A DNA stretch of 33,832 bases from Leptospira biflexa (GTDB lineage: Bacteria > Spirochaetota > UBA4802 > UB4802), in contig DYLU01000035.1 of the NCBI GenBank assembly GCA_020721905.1, positions 1 through 33,832 of the forward strand. Reading direction: 5' to 3'. The position numbers were made by a program, and so were the translations under genes. Of the stretch, positions 1 through 8,365 are shown in pieces (positions within the stretch are counted from its first letter, which is position 1; the number at the start of each line of letters is the position of its first letter). Under the pieces are notes generated by a model. That model did not search any database. It was not told the origin of the DNA and worked only from the letters and a program-made list of their open reading frames with translations.

Positions 1-1
1 G

Positions 2-934
2 CAATTCAGGCGTTTTATCCGTGATACTGCAAAAGCCCATGACAAGTTGATACACCTTGAAATTGCAGGTGGCGATACAGAGATTGATAAAACAGTAATT
101 GAGCGCATTAGTGATCCGTTAAAGCATTTAATACGCAATGCGATAGACCATGGTATAGAAAGTCCTCAGGAAAGAGAGGCAAAAGGCAAGCCGCGTGAGG
201 GCACGGTAATGCTTAAAGCATTTCATCAGGAAGGAAATATTTTCATTGAGATAAACGATGATGGCAAGGGCATTGATAAAGAGAAGGTGCTGCAAAAAGC
301 TATTGCAACAGGAATTGTAAGTAAACTAGATGATTTACCGGATGCAAAAATATATGATTTACTGTTTGTACCTGGTTTTTCCACTGCCGAATCAGTTGGC
401 GACCTTTCCGGAAGAGGTGTGGGTCTTGATGTGGTCAAAACCAACATTGAAGCATTGCGCGGAAATGTTGAAGTATTCAGTGAAGCCGATAAAGGTACAA
501 CATTCAAAATCAAGCTTCCCTTGACACTGGCAATAATAGACGGCATGCTGGTAAAAGTGGCGCATGAAACATTTATTATTCCAATACTTTCAATAATTGA
601 AAGCGTAAAACCAGGGAAAAAAGACATAAAAACTGTTGAGAATAAGGGCGAAGTTGTTCATGTAAGAGGTGAATATGTCCCCTTAATCAGGCTTCATAAC
701 GAATTTAAACTGCCGCAAACTATTGAAAATCCATGGGATGGTATTGTGGTCATTGTTGAATCAGATGGGAAGGCCCTGGGGCTTGTTGTTGATGAACTTG
801 TTGGTCAGCAGCAGATTGTAATAAAGAGCCTGGACAGTGAGATAACAACTTCGCGTGCAATATCAGGTGCCGCAATTTTAGGTGATGGCACTATTGCCCT
901 TATTATTGATGTGCATGGTTTTATGGTTGCATAA
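2..934 (+). CDS. cheA: Chemotaxis histidine kinase CheA, C-terminal part (5' end outside window)
   Basis: CheA autophosphorylates in response to receptors and passes phosphate to CheY and CheB. The reading frame is open from base 2, so the P1-P3 domains lie upstream of the window and the 310 visible residues cover the ATPase (P4) and CheW-like (P5) domains. P4 shows the N box HLIRNAIDHGIE, the D box NDDGKGID and the glycine box with FSTAESVGDLSGRGVGLDVV. P5 starts after the LPLTLAIIDGML stretch and runs to the stop. It is the first gene of a che operon; the next start is 31 bases downstream. Identification is secure; only the N-terminus is missing. Confidence 0.97.
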   Translation, partial: QFRRFIRDTAKAHDKLIHLEIAGGDTEIDKTVIERISDPLKHLIRNAIDHGIESPQEREAKGKPREGTVMLKAFHQEGNIFIEINDDGKGIDKEKVLQKAIATGIVSKLDDLPDAKIYDLLFVPGFSTAESVGDLSGRGVGLDVVKTNIEALRGNVEVFSEADKGTTFKIKLPLTLAIIDGMLVKVAHETFIIPILSIIESVKPGKKDIKTVENKGEVVHVRGEYVPLIRLHNEFKLPQTIENPWDGIVVIVESDGKALGLVVDELVGQQQIVIKSLDSEITTSRAISGAAILGDGTIALIIDVHGFMVA

Positions 935-964
935 CTTGTTGTTTTTTATTATAAGGACTGAGTG

Positions 965-2683
965 ATGAATATTCCAATTCGCGACCAGGAAGTAACACAG
1001 TATGATTATCTTTGTAAATTAAAAGATAGTATAACAGGACTATTTTCAGAATTAATCCGGCGTTTTACAGAGATTAACACTCGCATTGATGAATTCTTTA
1101 GCATGATACGTCCATATATATTTTATTTTTATACAACCGATGAAGCTACACCGGATACATTTATACATGATGTCATTATAGGTACGCGGAAAGAATTAGG
1201 TGAATATATAGATACGATAGTAAAATACATGATTGCTGACAGAGCAACAAATAAAGAGGTGGAGGAATCCATTAATAAAACACTTTCTTTGAGCAATAGT
1301 GTTGAAATGATACTTGATGCAGTGGAAGCTATAGATCTGTATGCAAAGAATACCATGATTATTTCAATTAAAGCCGGTGAAGAAGGTTTATCGTTAACAA
1401 CCATAGCGGGTGAGATGTCACACCTGGCTGATATTGTAAATGGCATTTCAAATGAATTCCAACAGATAATTGACCATTTAAATGATTTGAGAATGCAATT
1501 TGGGCAAACAAGTGAAACGGTTGATACAATTGTAGAAAACTATTTAACACAGATCACAATAAATTTAAATAACACAATAGATCAGATCATCATTCATCAC
1601 AAAAAATTATCTGTCAATATTGAATCCATAGTGGGTTTATCAGAAAATCTAAAAGAAAGCATAAACATAATCTTGCAACGATTTCAGATTGAAGATATCG
1701 TACGACAGGATATTGAAAAAATACTTTTTGCTGTAGAAGCAATTGATGAACTGACTTTGAGCAATAAGGAATTCAGTGATGTGCTATTGTGGGGGATGTA
1801 TAATAAGTTGCTATCACTTCAACAGGATATCAGTAAATTGTATTTAGATGCATCACAGGGTATGGTTGACATGAAAAGCGATCTGGAAGCGCTTACTGCC
1901 GACTACAATGCATCGGCAAAAACTGTTTTTGAAGGTGATGAGTTTGCCATTGAAAAGGTGTATCAGTCGCTGGAAGATATGCAGAATCAGACTGTTAGGC
2001 ACATTGAGGATATACTTACTAAAAAAGCATCCCTGCTTGATATTTCAAGCGATGTTCTTGCGCAATTGTATAAATTTCAGGAATTTTTTACTGTAATCCA
2101 GGACGTTGTTAAAAAATTTGATGTTGTAAATATGCTCACCCGTATAGAACTGGCTCGTCATCAACAGCTTCAAAAAACTATTGCAAGTTCGCTCAGTGAT
2201 ATAAGCATTATGCCAAAGAAGATAAAAAAAATTGTGGAAGAGTCAGAAAATCTTTACAAAGATGTGATAGCTACCATGGTATCCACCTATCGGTCATATG
2301 AAGAGGCAATGAAGATTCAGGATACCATATTGCATAGCAGTGTGTCCAACTTGAAGAAGGTTTCGTTAAAATTATATGAATCAAAAAAATACTATATTGA
2401 TATTTCACAGCAGATTGAAAGGAATATATTGGCATTGCAGAGCTTTTTAGGCAAAAAATCCGAAGATGTGGAACGCCTGAAAGGTATAGAGGAGCAATTA
2501 CAATCATTAATTGATGTGCAGAAAACTAATGGTAACATTCCATCACCGGATGAAATGTCACTATCTTCAACTCTGGATGCTATCGCTGTGCACTATGGCA
2601 ATGACTATAAGGGATTGATGCTTGTTTCTCTGTTGAAGGAGTATACAACAGAAAAATCAGAGGATACAGTTATAGTTTTTTGA
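965..2683 (+). CDS. Soluble methyl-accepting-like coiled-coil protein with a CheZ-like motif
   Basis: A 572-residue, almost wholly helical protein with no signal peptide or membrane segment. I chose ATG 965 over GTG 962 because AAGGA at 953-957 is 7 bases from it. Residues about 130-158 (ISIKAGEEGLSLTTIAGEMS) resemble the MCP hairpin tip pattern of the IEAARAGE...VADEV type, and VNMLTRIELARHQQ near residue 400 may be a second degenerate copy. Residues about 240-252, FQIEDIVRQDIEKI, have the Asp-x3-Gln spacing of the CheZ phosphatase signature (QDFQDLTGQ in CheZ). The gene lies between cheA and the STAS and cheY genes. It could be a cytoplasmic receptor-like scaffold, a CheY-P phosphatase, or both; neither is established. 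The family was not recognised by name. Confidence 0.75.
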   Translation: MNIPIRDQEVTQYDYLCKLKDSITGLFSELIRRFTEINTRIDEFFSMIRPYIFYFYTTDEATPDTFIHDVIIGTRKELGEYIDTIVKYMIADRATNKEVEESINKTLSLSNSVEMILDAVEAIDLYAKNTMIISIKAGEEGLSLTTIAGEMSHLADIVNGISNEFQQIIDHLNDLRMQFGQTSETVDTIVENYLTQITINLNNTIDQIIIHHKKLSVNIESIVGLSENLKESINIILQRFQIEDIVRQDIEKILFAVEAIDELTLSNKEFSDVLLWGMYNKLLSLQQDISKLYLDASQGMVDMKSDLEALTADYNASAKTVFEGDEFAIEKVYQSLEDMQNQTVRHIEDILTKKASLLDISSDVLAQLYKFQEFFTVIQDVVKKFDVVNMLTRIELARHQQLQKTIASSLSDISIMPKKIKKIVEESENLYKDVIATMVSTYRSYEEAMKIQDTILHSSVSNLKKVSLKLYESKKYYIDISQQIERNILALQSFLGKKSEDVERLKGIEEQLQSLIDVQKTNGNIPSPDEMSLSSTLDAIAVHYGNDYKGLMLVSLLKEYTTEKSEDTVIVF

Positions 2684-2762
2684 TGGTATATATAGTGTAC
2701 TGTTGATTTGTGGCGACATAGTACTTGAAAGGGATTAACGTCATAACAGGGGGGATTTTTAA

Positions 2763-3017
2763 ATGTTTATCATTGAAATAGATGAATTTGTAAATATAAA
2801 ACGTATACGGCAATTCACTGATGAGGTAAAGACTGTCCTTGATACGCAAAATGATATTGTCATTGATTTTACTAAATCAAAGCGTTTGGATTTGTCGGTT
2901 GTGCAGGTTATTTTATCATTATTGAGATCAGCAAGGCAATTGAATAAAACTGTTAAATTTAAGGGAGTTAATGATACCATAAAAAAACAATTGAAGCTGT
3001 GTGGCATTATACGGTAA
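2763..3017 (+). CDS. STAS-domain protein (anti-sigma-factor-antagonist-like) in che operon
   Basis: An 84-residue stand-alone STAS domain. The fold signature is IVIDFTKSKRLDLSVVQVIL, with Ser45 at the usual phosphorylatable position at the start of the second helix, then a strand VKFKGV and a final helix ending LKLCGI. A strong ribosome site AGGGGGGA (2748-2755) precedes ATG 2763. STAS proteins bind partner kinases or output proteins and switch on phosphorylation. Placed between the coiled-coil protein and cheY, it may link chemotaxis to another partner, but no cognate anti-sigma kinase is visible. Confidence 0.85.
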   Translation: MFIIEIDEFVNIKRIRQFTDEVKTVLDTQNDIVIDFTKSKRLDLSVVQVILSLLRSARQLNKTVKFKGVNDTIKKQLKLCGIIR

Positions 3018-3136
3018 TTTTTGTTGTTAAGTATTATTATGAAGAGTATATTACAGCACAGTGGACTTTAAAAGCTATTATGGCTCATTAACAGGATGCG
3101 ATGTCAATACAATCTTTTTTTTAAGAGGAGCTTTAT

Positions 3137-3508
3137 ATGAAGCATATTGTAATCATTGATGACTCGCCAACCATACGGACAAGTGTTGAATATACACTCA
3201 AAGAATCGGGGTATGGTATGGTTCATGCTGAAAATGGTGTTGATGCATTGAATAAAATACAGGATTTACTTTCTAAAGGCCAGGAAATTGCCCTGTGTAT
3301 TGTGGATATTAATATGCCACAGATGGATGGCATTACGTTTATTAAAAAGTTCAGAGAAAATGATAAATTTACGCCAATTGTGGTGCTTACTACAGAAGCT
3401 GAAGAAGAAAAAATACAGGAAGGCAAAAAAGCAGGCGCTTCAGGGTGGATGATTAAGCCATTTAAGGCTGAACAGCTTCAATCAGTGGTCCATAAATTTT
3501 TGCGATAA
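3137..3508 (+). CDS. cheY: Chemotaxis response regulator CheY
   Basis: A 123-residue single receiver domain. The acidic pair Asp8-Asp9 lies in IIDDSPTIR, the phosphoacceptor Asp57 in IVDINMPQMDG, a Thr in VVLTTEAEE, and the conserved Lys107 in MIKPF. AGAGGAG at 3124-3130 precedes the ATG. When phosphorylated by CheA it would bind the flagellar switch. It lies 11 bases before cheW. There is no output domain, and its position next to cheW supports CheY rather than a generic stand-alone receiver. Confidence 0.95.
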   Translation: MKHIVIIDDSPTIRTSVEYTLKESGYGMVHAENGVDALNKIQDLLSKGQEIALCIVDINMPQMDGITFIKKFRENDKFTPIVVLTTEAEEEKIQEGKKAGASGWMIKPFKAEQLQSVVHKFLR

Positions 3509-3519
3509 AGGGGGGATAT

Positions 3520-4011
3520 ATGAATGTTGAAAATACAACTATGGAAAACAGGCCTGATACTGCTTCAACAGAACAATTTGTTACTTTTATTATTGGCAAT
3601 GAAACGTATGGCATAGAAGTTCTTAAAGTACAGGAAATTATTGGGATGACACATGTTACTCATGTTCCCAATACACTTTCATTTATGAAGGGTGTTATTA
3701 ACCTCAGAGGCTCGGTGGTGCCGGTTATAGATATGAGGAAAAAAATAGGGATGGAGGAGATAGAGTATACTGCGTTTACAGTTATCATCATTACCGAGGT
3801 TAAAGCTAAGCTTATAGGGATGATCGTCGATTCGGTTCAGGATGTGGTTACCATCCCTGTACAGAAGATTCAGGATACCATGCGCTTTACATCACATGTT
3901 TCAACAGATTATATTAAAGGGATTGGACAGATAGATGACAATTTAGTCATTATCCTGGATGTTGATAAGCTGTTAACCGGCGAAGAATTGGCTCATATTA
4001 AAACAACATAA
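3520..4011 (+). CDS. cheW: Chemotaxis coupling protein CheW
   Basis: A 163-residue CheW-like SH3-type domain that bridges receptors to CheA. Diagnostic segments are FVTFIIGNETYGIEVLKVQE, the MKGVINLRGSVVPVIDMR core, and GIGQIDDNLVIILDVDKLL near the C-terminus. About 18 extra polar residues precede the domain. GGGGGGA lies just before the ATG. It sits between cheY and the first cheD. Confidence 0.96.
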   Translation: MNVENTTMENRPDTASTEQFVTFIIGNETYGIEVLKVQEIIGMTHVTHVPNTLSFMKGVINLRGSVVPVIDMRKKIGMEEIEYTAFTVIIITEVKAKLIGMIVDSVQDVVTIPVQKIQDTMRFTSHVSTDYIKGIGQIDDNLVIILDVDKLLTGEELAHIKTT

Positions 4012-4036
4012 ACTGATTGAGACAGGTTACATTGGG

Positions 4037-4600
4037 ATGATACGGGTTTTTGATGCAACCATAAAAGAACCAATACAGATAATTGTACCCGGCGAATACC
4101 ACGCAGCAAGTGATATTATTCTTTCAACAATTGTTGGCAGTTGTTTTGTTGTATGTTTATATGATCCTGTAAACAAAATTGGTGGAATGGGGCACTGTTT
4201 ACTGCCGGTATTATCTTCATTACAAATGAAAAAAGAGGATATATACAACTATAATATAAATTTCATGGAGCATATTATAGGTCAGATGGTTAAGTTAGGG
4301 GCTGAAAGAAAGAATTTTATTGTCAAGGTATTTGGCGGTACGGGGACATCATATAATCAAAAATTTACTACCGATTTTATTTCTGACTACTGTAAAAACG
4401 AAAATATGTCTCTTGATGCCATTGATATTGGAGGCAATTATCGCCGCAAACTTTATTTTTTTTGCAGCACAGGCAAAGTCCACCGGTATTTAATTGAATC
4501 CAGTGACTCGGTTTCAGAGTTTATAAAAATGGAAAAAGAATTTATTGACAAGGTCTTAGCCGATAAAGTTCAATACGGCAATGTTATATTATTTGAATAA
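4037..4600 (+). CDS. cheD: CheD-like chemoreceptor glutamine deamidase (first copy)
   Basis: A 187-residue CheD-family protein. CheD deamidates receptor glutamines and in some bacteria partners with CheC. The family triad can be read as Thr31, Cys36 and His53 in TIVGSCFVVCLYDPVNK and GGMGHCLLP. The middle shows VKVFGGTGTS and the C-terminal half DIGGNYRRKLYF. It is more divergent than the second copy (GMGHC instead of the common GMNHF). No strong Shine-Dalgarno site precedes ATG 4037; a weak ACAGG lies about 10 bases upstream. The stop is 3 bases before cheR, so translation is probably coupled. Confidence 0.88.
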   Translation: MIRVFDATIKEPIQIIVPGEYHAASDIILSTIVGSCFVVCLYDPVNKIGGMGHCLLPVLSSLQMKKEDIYNYNINFMEHIIGQMVKLGAERKNFIVKVFGGTGTSYNQKFTTDFISDYCKNENMSLDAIDIGGNYRRKLYFFCSTGKVHRYLIESSDSVSEFIKMEKEFIDKVLADKVQYGNVILFE

Positions 4601-4603
4601 TAT

Positions 4604-5416
4604 ATGAATAACCCTTTTTATCAGCAGTTAGCCCAGCAGGATTTTGATTATATCAGAAATATTGTGTACAGGGAATCAGGCATAAAGCTTTCGGAAATGA
4701 AGCGTGCGCTGGTTCAATCGCGTTTACTGCGCAGAATGCGTGAATTAGGCATGCAACGCTATGATGAGTATTGTGACTTCCTCAGAGAAAATTATGATGA
4801 TGAAATAGAAAACCTTATAAATTGTATTGCTACCAACAAAACAGAGTTTTTCAGGGAACGGGAACATTTTTCTATATTACAGCGAATTGTTGAACAGGAA
4901 CTATCACATAAAAATGTTGCAGTATGGAGCGCAGGTTGCTCAACCGGTGAAGAAGCATACAGTATTGCTATAGTCTTATTGGAAAGTAACTTCAAAAAAC
5001 AATTTACTGTAATTGCAACAGATATTGACACAAAAGTTCTTGAAACAGCACGCACAGGCATATATCCGCTGGAGGTTGTACAAACACTAGATATAAGTAT
5101 ATTAAAAAAATATTTTTTAAAAGGCAAAGGCCAGTATGATGGATATGCAAAAGTAAAAAATTTTCTTAAGGAAAAAATTTCCTTTCAGCACCTGAATTTG
5201 TTTGATGATAACTATCGCCTGAAAGGACATTTTGATATTATATTTTGCCGCAATGTCATGATTTATTTTGATAAAGATATTCAGATCAAAGTATTGAAAA
5301 ATTTTTATGATTATTTGCCAAAAGGTGGCTATCTTTTTTTAGGATATGCTGAATCAATCGTTAGTGCAAATCTGCCTTTTCATTATGTAGCTCATTCAGT
5401 ATATCAAAAACGATAA
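4604..5416 (+). CDS. cheR: Chemotaxis protein methyltransferase CheR
   Basis: A 270-residue SAM-dependent methyltransferase that methylates receptor glutamates. The N-terminal helical domain contains YRESGIKLSEMKRALVQSRL. The SAM-binding motif is VWSAGCSTGEEAYSIAI, followed by IATDIDTKVLE and the IIFCRNVMIYFD motif. Length is normal for the family. It starts 3 bases after the first cheD with no separate ribosome site, and carries one copy of the dispersed 9-mer. Confidence 0.96.
   Translation: MNNPFYQQLAQQDFDYIRNIVYRESGIKLSEMKRALVQSRLLRRMRELGMQRYDEYCDFLRENYDDEIENLINCIATNKTEFFREREHFSILQRIVEQELSHKNVAVWSAGCSTGEEAYSIAIVLLESNFKKQFTVIATDIDTKVLETARTGIYPLEVVQTLDISILKKYFLKGKGQYDGYAKVKNFLKEKISFQHLNLFDDNYRLKGHFDIIFCRNVMIYFDKDIQIKVLKNFYDYLPKGGYLFLGYAESIVSANLPFHYVAHSVYQKR
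5210..5218 (-). repeat. Dispersed 9-mer GCGATAGTT
   Basis: Exact copy inside cheR. Strand given is the one reading GCGATAGTT. Confidence 0.9.
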
Positions 5417-5452
5417 CACATACCGCCATAGCAGTGTTGAAAGAGGGTAGCC

Positions 5453-6019
5453 ATGTATATACGCAATTCACACAGATTGAAGAAGCCACTTAAAGTTTTA
5501 TATCAGGGTGATTGTTATGTCAGCAATAAAGATGAATATATTGGAACATTGCTTGGGTCGTGTGTGTCGGTATGCCTGTATGACCCTGTAAATAAGGTGG
5601 CAGGGATGAATCATTTTGTTTTGCCGGGGAAGGTTGTGCAAAATTATGCAAATTATAAAAAATTAAATGCCGGTGATGAACAAAAAGAATTGTTAAAATT
5701 TGGAACTAAGTCAATTGAAAACCTCATTTATCAGATGGAACAGTATGGTAAAAAAGATAATATTGTTGCCAAGATTTTTGGCGGAGGGAAAGTATTAGAT
5801 TATCAAACCGCACAATATGGCATTTCCAATATGAATGTAAGAATTGCAAAGATTTTACTGGAAATGGCCGATATTCCTATTGTAAGCGAAGATGTTGGCG
5901 GAAAAGTTGCCCGTAAAGTTATATTTGATGTTGAAACAGGGCAAGCCTATTGCAAGCAATTAACCAGGGTTTTAGAAAACGATAAAACTTTCAGCATGGA
6001 GTTATCAAAGTTTGAATAA
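5453..6019 (+). CDS. cheD: CheD chemoreceptor glutamine deamidase (second copy)
   Basis: A 188-residue protein with the canonical CheD core: Thr32, Cys37 and His54 within IGTLLGSCVSVCLYDPVNK and GMNHFVLPG, then AKIFGGGKVL and the SEDVGGKVARKVIF segment. GAGGG precedes ATG 5453. It shares the CheD core with the gene at 4037 but the flanking sequence differs clearly, so the pair is an old duplication or two recruited lineages. Its end overlaps the start of cheB by 8 bases, implying translational coupling. Confidence 0.94.
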   Translation: MYIRNSHRLKKPLKVLYQGDCYVSNKDEYIGTLLGSCVSVCLYDPVNKVAGMNHFVLPGKVVQNYANYKKLNAGDEQKELLKFGTKSIENLIYQMEQYGKKDNIVAKIFGGGKVLDYQTAQYGISNMNVRIAKILLEMADIPIVSEDVGGKVARKVIFDVETGQAYCKQLTRVLENDKTFSMELSKFE

Positions 6020-7082
6020 AATAAAAGTTCTGGTGGTTGATGATTCTGCGGTAATGCGCAAAACATTAACTGATATTCTTAATGGATCCAGTAAAATTGA
6101 AGTTGTTGGAACTGCTTTAGATCCCTATATTGCTGTTAACAAAATAAAACAGCTGAATCCTGATGTATTAACCTTAGATATTGAAATGCCGCGCATGGAT
6201 GGGCTTACCTTTTTGCGAAAGCTCATGTTAGCAAATCCAATGCCGGTCATTATGGTAAGTGCATTTACTGATAAGGGCGCATTGCAGACAATACGGGCGC
6301 TGGAATATGGTGCAGTTGATTTTATATTAAAGCCGCGCTCTGATGATACTGCAGAATGGGAAAGATTTGCAGGTGAATTGCGTGAAAAAGTTATTACCGC
6401 TGCAGGCATACAGTTGGATAGATTTACAGCCCGCAGTAGAGAAAAAGCTATTGAGGTAGAAGAGAAATTCAGCGCTGATGTAATTTTGCCAAAAACCGTA
6501 TCAAAGGTGCGGACAACTCACAGTGATGTTATCATTGCTCTTGGAGCATCCACAGGGGGAACTGAGGTTATTGCAAAGATTTTGTCAGGTCTGCATGAAA
6601 ATGTGCCGGCTATTGCTATTGTACAGCATATGCCTGAAAAATTCACCGAAGCATTTGCTAATAGGGTAAATGCAAATTCAAAGCTTTATGTAAAAGAAGC
6701 TCAGAATGGTGACAGATTATACCGGGGTACTGCACTCGTTACACCGGGAAACCGCCACATGCTGGTACGATCAGATACTAATGGCTATTTTGCTGAAATT
6801 AACGATGGGCCGCCTGTTAACAGGCATAAACCATCGGTGGATGTGTTATTCCGTTCGGTAGCTCAGGTTGTTACGAAAAGTGTGGGCATACTGTGCACCG
6901 GTATGGGAGCTGATGGTGCTGAAGGGCTTGGTGAAATTTTACAGGCAGGAGGAGCAACTATTGCACAGGATGAAGCTTCTTCAGTTGTGTTTGGTATGCC
7001 TCGTGAGGCTATCAAACGCGGTGCGGCACAAAAGATTATGAATATTGAACAGATGATTGCTTTTATTAATAATTTACAATAA
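6012..7082 (+). CDS. cheB: Chemotaxis methylesterase/deamidase CheB
   Basis: A 356-residue response regulator with an N-terminal receiver (Asp10, Asp11, phosphoacceptor Asp56 in LTLDIEMPRMDG, Lys107 in ILKPR) and a C-terminal methylesterase. The catalytic triad reads Ser180 (ALGASTGGTE), His206 (IVQHMPEKF) and Asp301 (GMGADGAEG). The start is TTG 6012, inside the end of the second cheD, with GGAG at 5998-6001 ten bases upstream; no in-frame ATG precedes the conserved KVLVVDD strand. It is the last gene of the operon. Confidence 0.96.
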   Translation: MNKIKVLVVDDSAVMRKTLTDILNGSSKIEVVGTALDPYIAVNKIKQLNPDVLTLDIEMPRMDGLTFLRKLMLANPMPVIMVSAFTDKGALQTIRALEYGAVDFILKPRSDDTAEWERFAGELREKVITAAGIQLDRFTARSREKAIEVEEKFSADVILPKTVSKVRTTHSDVIIALGASTGGTEVIAKILSGLHENVPAIAIVQHMPEKFTEAFANRVNANSKLYVKEAQNGDRLYRGTALVTPGNRHMLVRSDTNGYFAEINDGPPVNRHKPSVDVLFRSVAQVVTKSVGILCTGMGADGAEGLGEILQAGGATIAQDEASSVVFGMPREAIKRGAAQKIMNIEQMIAFINNLQ

Positions 7083-7212
7083 AATACAGAACACCTCTTT
7101 CTTACTGCTAATATAAATTCATAGTAATTGCTTTTACATTCCAGATGTGATCAGGAAACTGTTGCCAATTATATCCTGAATCGTGTTTCATGATGGCTGT
7201 ATGTGTACCCGA

Positions 7213-7503
7213 TTATGAAATGCCAAAAAACTCTATAAGGCGCATTTCTTCAAATACTTTCTTTAATGCAGAACTTAATGCAATAATTTGAATATCTTTC
7301 CCCTGTTTTGTCAATTGCTGTTTTTTCCACATGAGGTACCCCAAAAGTGTTGAGGGAAGATAGATAGTTTTAGATAAATCAAACAAAATAACATTAAAAC
7401 CTGAGTGAAGCAACCGTTCCACAGCATATTCTACCTCATGCTTATCATCAATGGTAGCTTTTTCACAATGTATTGTGATGGTGTTGTTTTCTACCGTTAC
7501 CAT
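7213..7503 (-). CDS. STAS-domain protein
   Basis: A 96-residue single STAS domain. NVILFDLSKTIYLPSTLLGY carries Ser51 at the usual phosphorylation position, followed by the strand IQIIAL and a final helix VFEEMRLIEFF. It lies 6 bases after the - strand lipoprotein stop and is probably cotranscribed with it. No clear Shine-Dalgarno site precedes it. It converges with cheB, 130 bases away, and no strong terminator was seen in that gap. It is a second STAS protein close to the che operon; its partner is unknown. Confidence 0.82.
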   Translation of the reverse strand: MVTVENNTITIHCEKATIDDKHEVEYAVERLLHSGFNVILFDLSKTIYLPSTLLGYLMWKKQQLTKQGKDIQIIALSSALKKVFEEMRLIEFFGIS

Positions 7504-7509
7504 AAAGTG

Positions 7510-8037
7510 TTATTGTACCAGATAGGCTGATAGTGAGGTTATAGTTAAAGATTTACCAGATATATTATTATTAATTGTTATGTCTATCGTATATACATTA
7601 TCGCTTTCAGGATCAGAAAAATCACTAATTGTTATATTATTAACCGTAGAATCTGTATATTTAATTCCATTTTCAACTACTGTTATGGTTCCTGAGTATG
7701 TGCCTGTGGATGGGGGGAAAGTTGAGGGGAAGTATATAACTACTTTAAATGCTCTATTGCTTTTTGGGTCTGTTCCAAAAGCAATGCCGACATTACCGGT
7801 ATTGTTTACATTTGATATAATAATGGCATAATCATCGATTGTAGATGGATTGTAATTATTTGTACCAAAAGTAACATTGAAACTTGTTCCTTTTCCGGTT
7901 AAATTGGGGGTAATGGTACTTACATCGCCAGGCTGTACTTTAAATGCAGTGCTTGATGAACTGGATGACTTTCCACCACAGGAGACAGTGGTAACTATCG
8001 CCAATGCGTATATAAATAAGACAACAGTATTTTTCAT
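7510..8037 (-). CDS. Putative lipoprotein, secreted beta-rich protein
   Basis: A 175-residue protein with a lipoprotein signal: MKNTVVLFIYALAIVTTVSC, then a Ser-rich linker (GGKSSSSSS). The lipobox TVSC is relaxed, as in spirochaetes. The rest is rich in Thr, Ser, Asn and beta-strand patterns (TYSGTITVVENGIKY, DNVYTIDITINN), like small surface or periplasmic beta-sandwich proteins. I chose the ATG at 8035-8037 because an open frame upstream to 8202 would put a non-signal stretch before the signal peptide. A GGGGTG sequence lies just upstream. The function is unknown. One dispersed 9-mer encodes part of the signal peptide (Ala-Ile-Val). Confidence 0.75.
   Translation of the reverse strand: MKNTVVLFIYALAIVTTVSCGGKSSSSSSTAFKVQPGDVSTITPNLTGKGTSFNVTFGTNNYNPSTIDDYAIIISNVNNTGNVGIAFGTDPKSNRAFKVVIYFPSTFPPSTGTYSGTITVVENGIKYTDSTVNNITISDFSDPESDNVYTIDITINNNISGKSLTITSLSAYLVQ
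7993..8001 (-). repeat. Dispersed 9-mer GCGATAGTT
   Basis: Exact copy in the lipoprotein signal peptide, in frame as Ala-Ile-Val. Confidence 0.9.
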
Positions 8038-8365
8038 AAGAAACACCCCGTTGTTATAGTATCGGTTTTTATGGTCTAAACATTTACACATACAATGTAA
8101 TAGTACATCATGAGCCACTGTGGTACGTATGCGTTTAAAATTGTAAACAAGCTCTCTACCGTCACCGGGCATATCGGCGATATGCATACTAAGAACTATC
8201 AATCCAACATAATCACAATATAAAATGTATGTAATAGCGTCAATATTTTTATGATGCCTGTATTGTATTTAGTGTTGGTGTGAGTTATTTGTTACTATTA
8301 AATAATACTTGCAAAATTTTAGCAAATGTACTATTAAGCAAAGAAAATTACTTTGGGAGGATGCA
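8038..8365. other. Divergent intergenic region with a 17-bp dyad
   Basis: This stretch separates the - strand lipoprotein from the + strand ribbon-helix-helix-like gene. It contains a perfect dyad, GCATATCG-G-CGATATGC (8169-8185). A weak + strand promoter-like pair, TTGCAA at 8309 and TATTAA at 8332 with a 17-base spacer, could serve the downstream gene. An open frame extends the lipoprotein to 8202 but looks non-coding. No RNA gene was recognised. Confidence 0.5.
8169..8185. promoter_or_regulatory. Operator-like perfect inverted repeat
   Basis: Two 8-base arms (GCATATCG and CGATATGC) around a single central base. It lies about 130 bases upstream of the lipoprotein start and about 180 bases upstream of the ribbon-helix-helix-like gene. 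There is no T-run, so a terminator is unlikely. Confidence 0.4.

Noticed and set aside
226-627. Open frame opposite cheA, and many similar frames opposite or within other genes
   Set aside because: They overlap confidently identified genes, lack ribosome sites and read as low-complexity or unnatural protein sequence.
7083-7212. Terminator between cheB and the convergent STAS gene
   Set aside because: No stem followed by a T-run could be found on either strand.
8038-8202. N-terminal extension of the lipoprotein to 8202
   Set aside because: It would bury the signal peptide and lipobox after 55 non-conserved-looking residues; the internal ATG has its own upstream GGGGTG.
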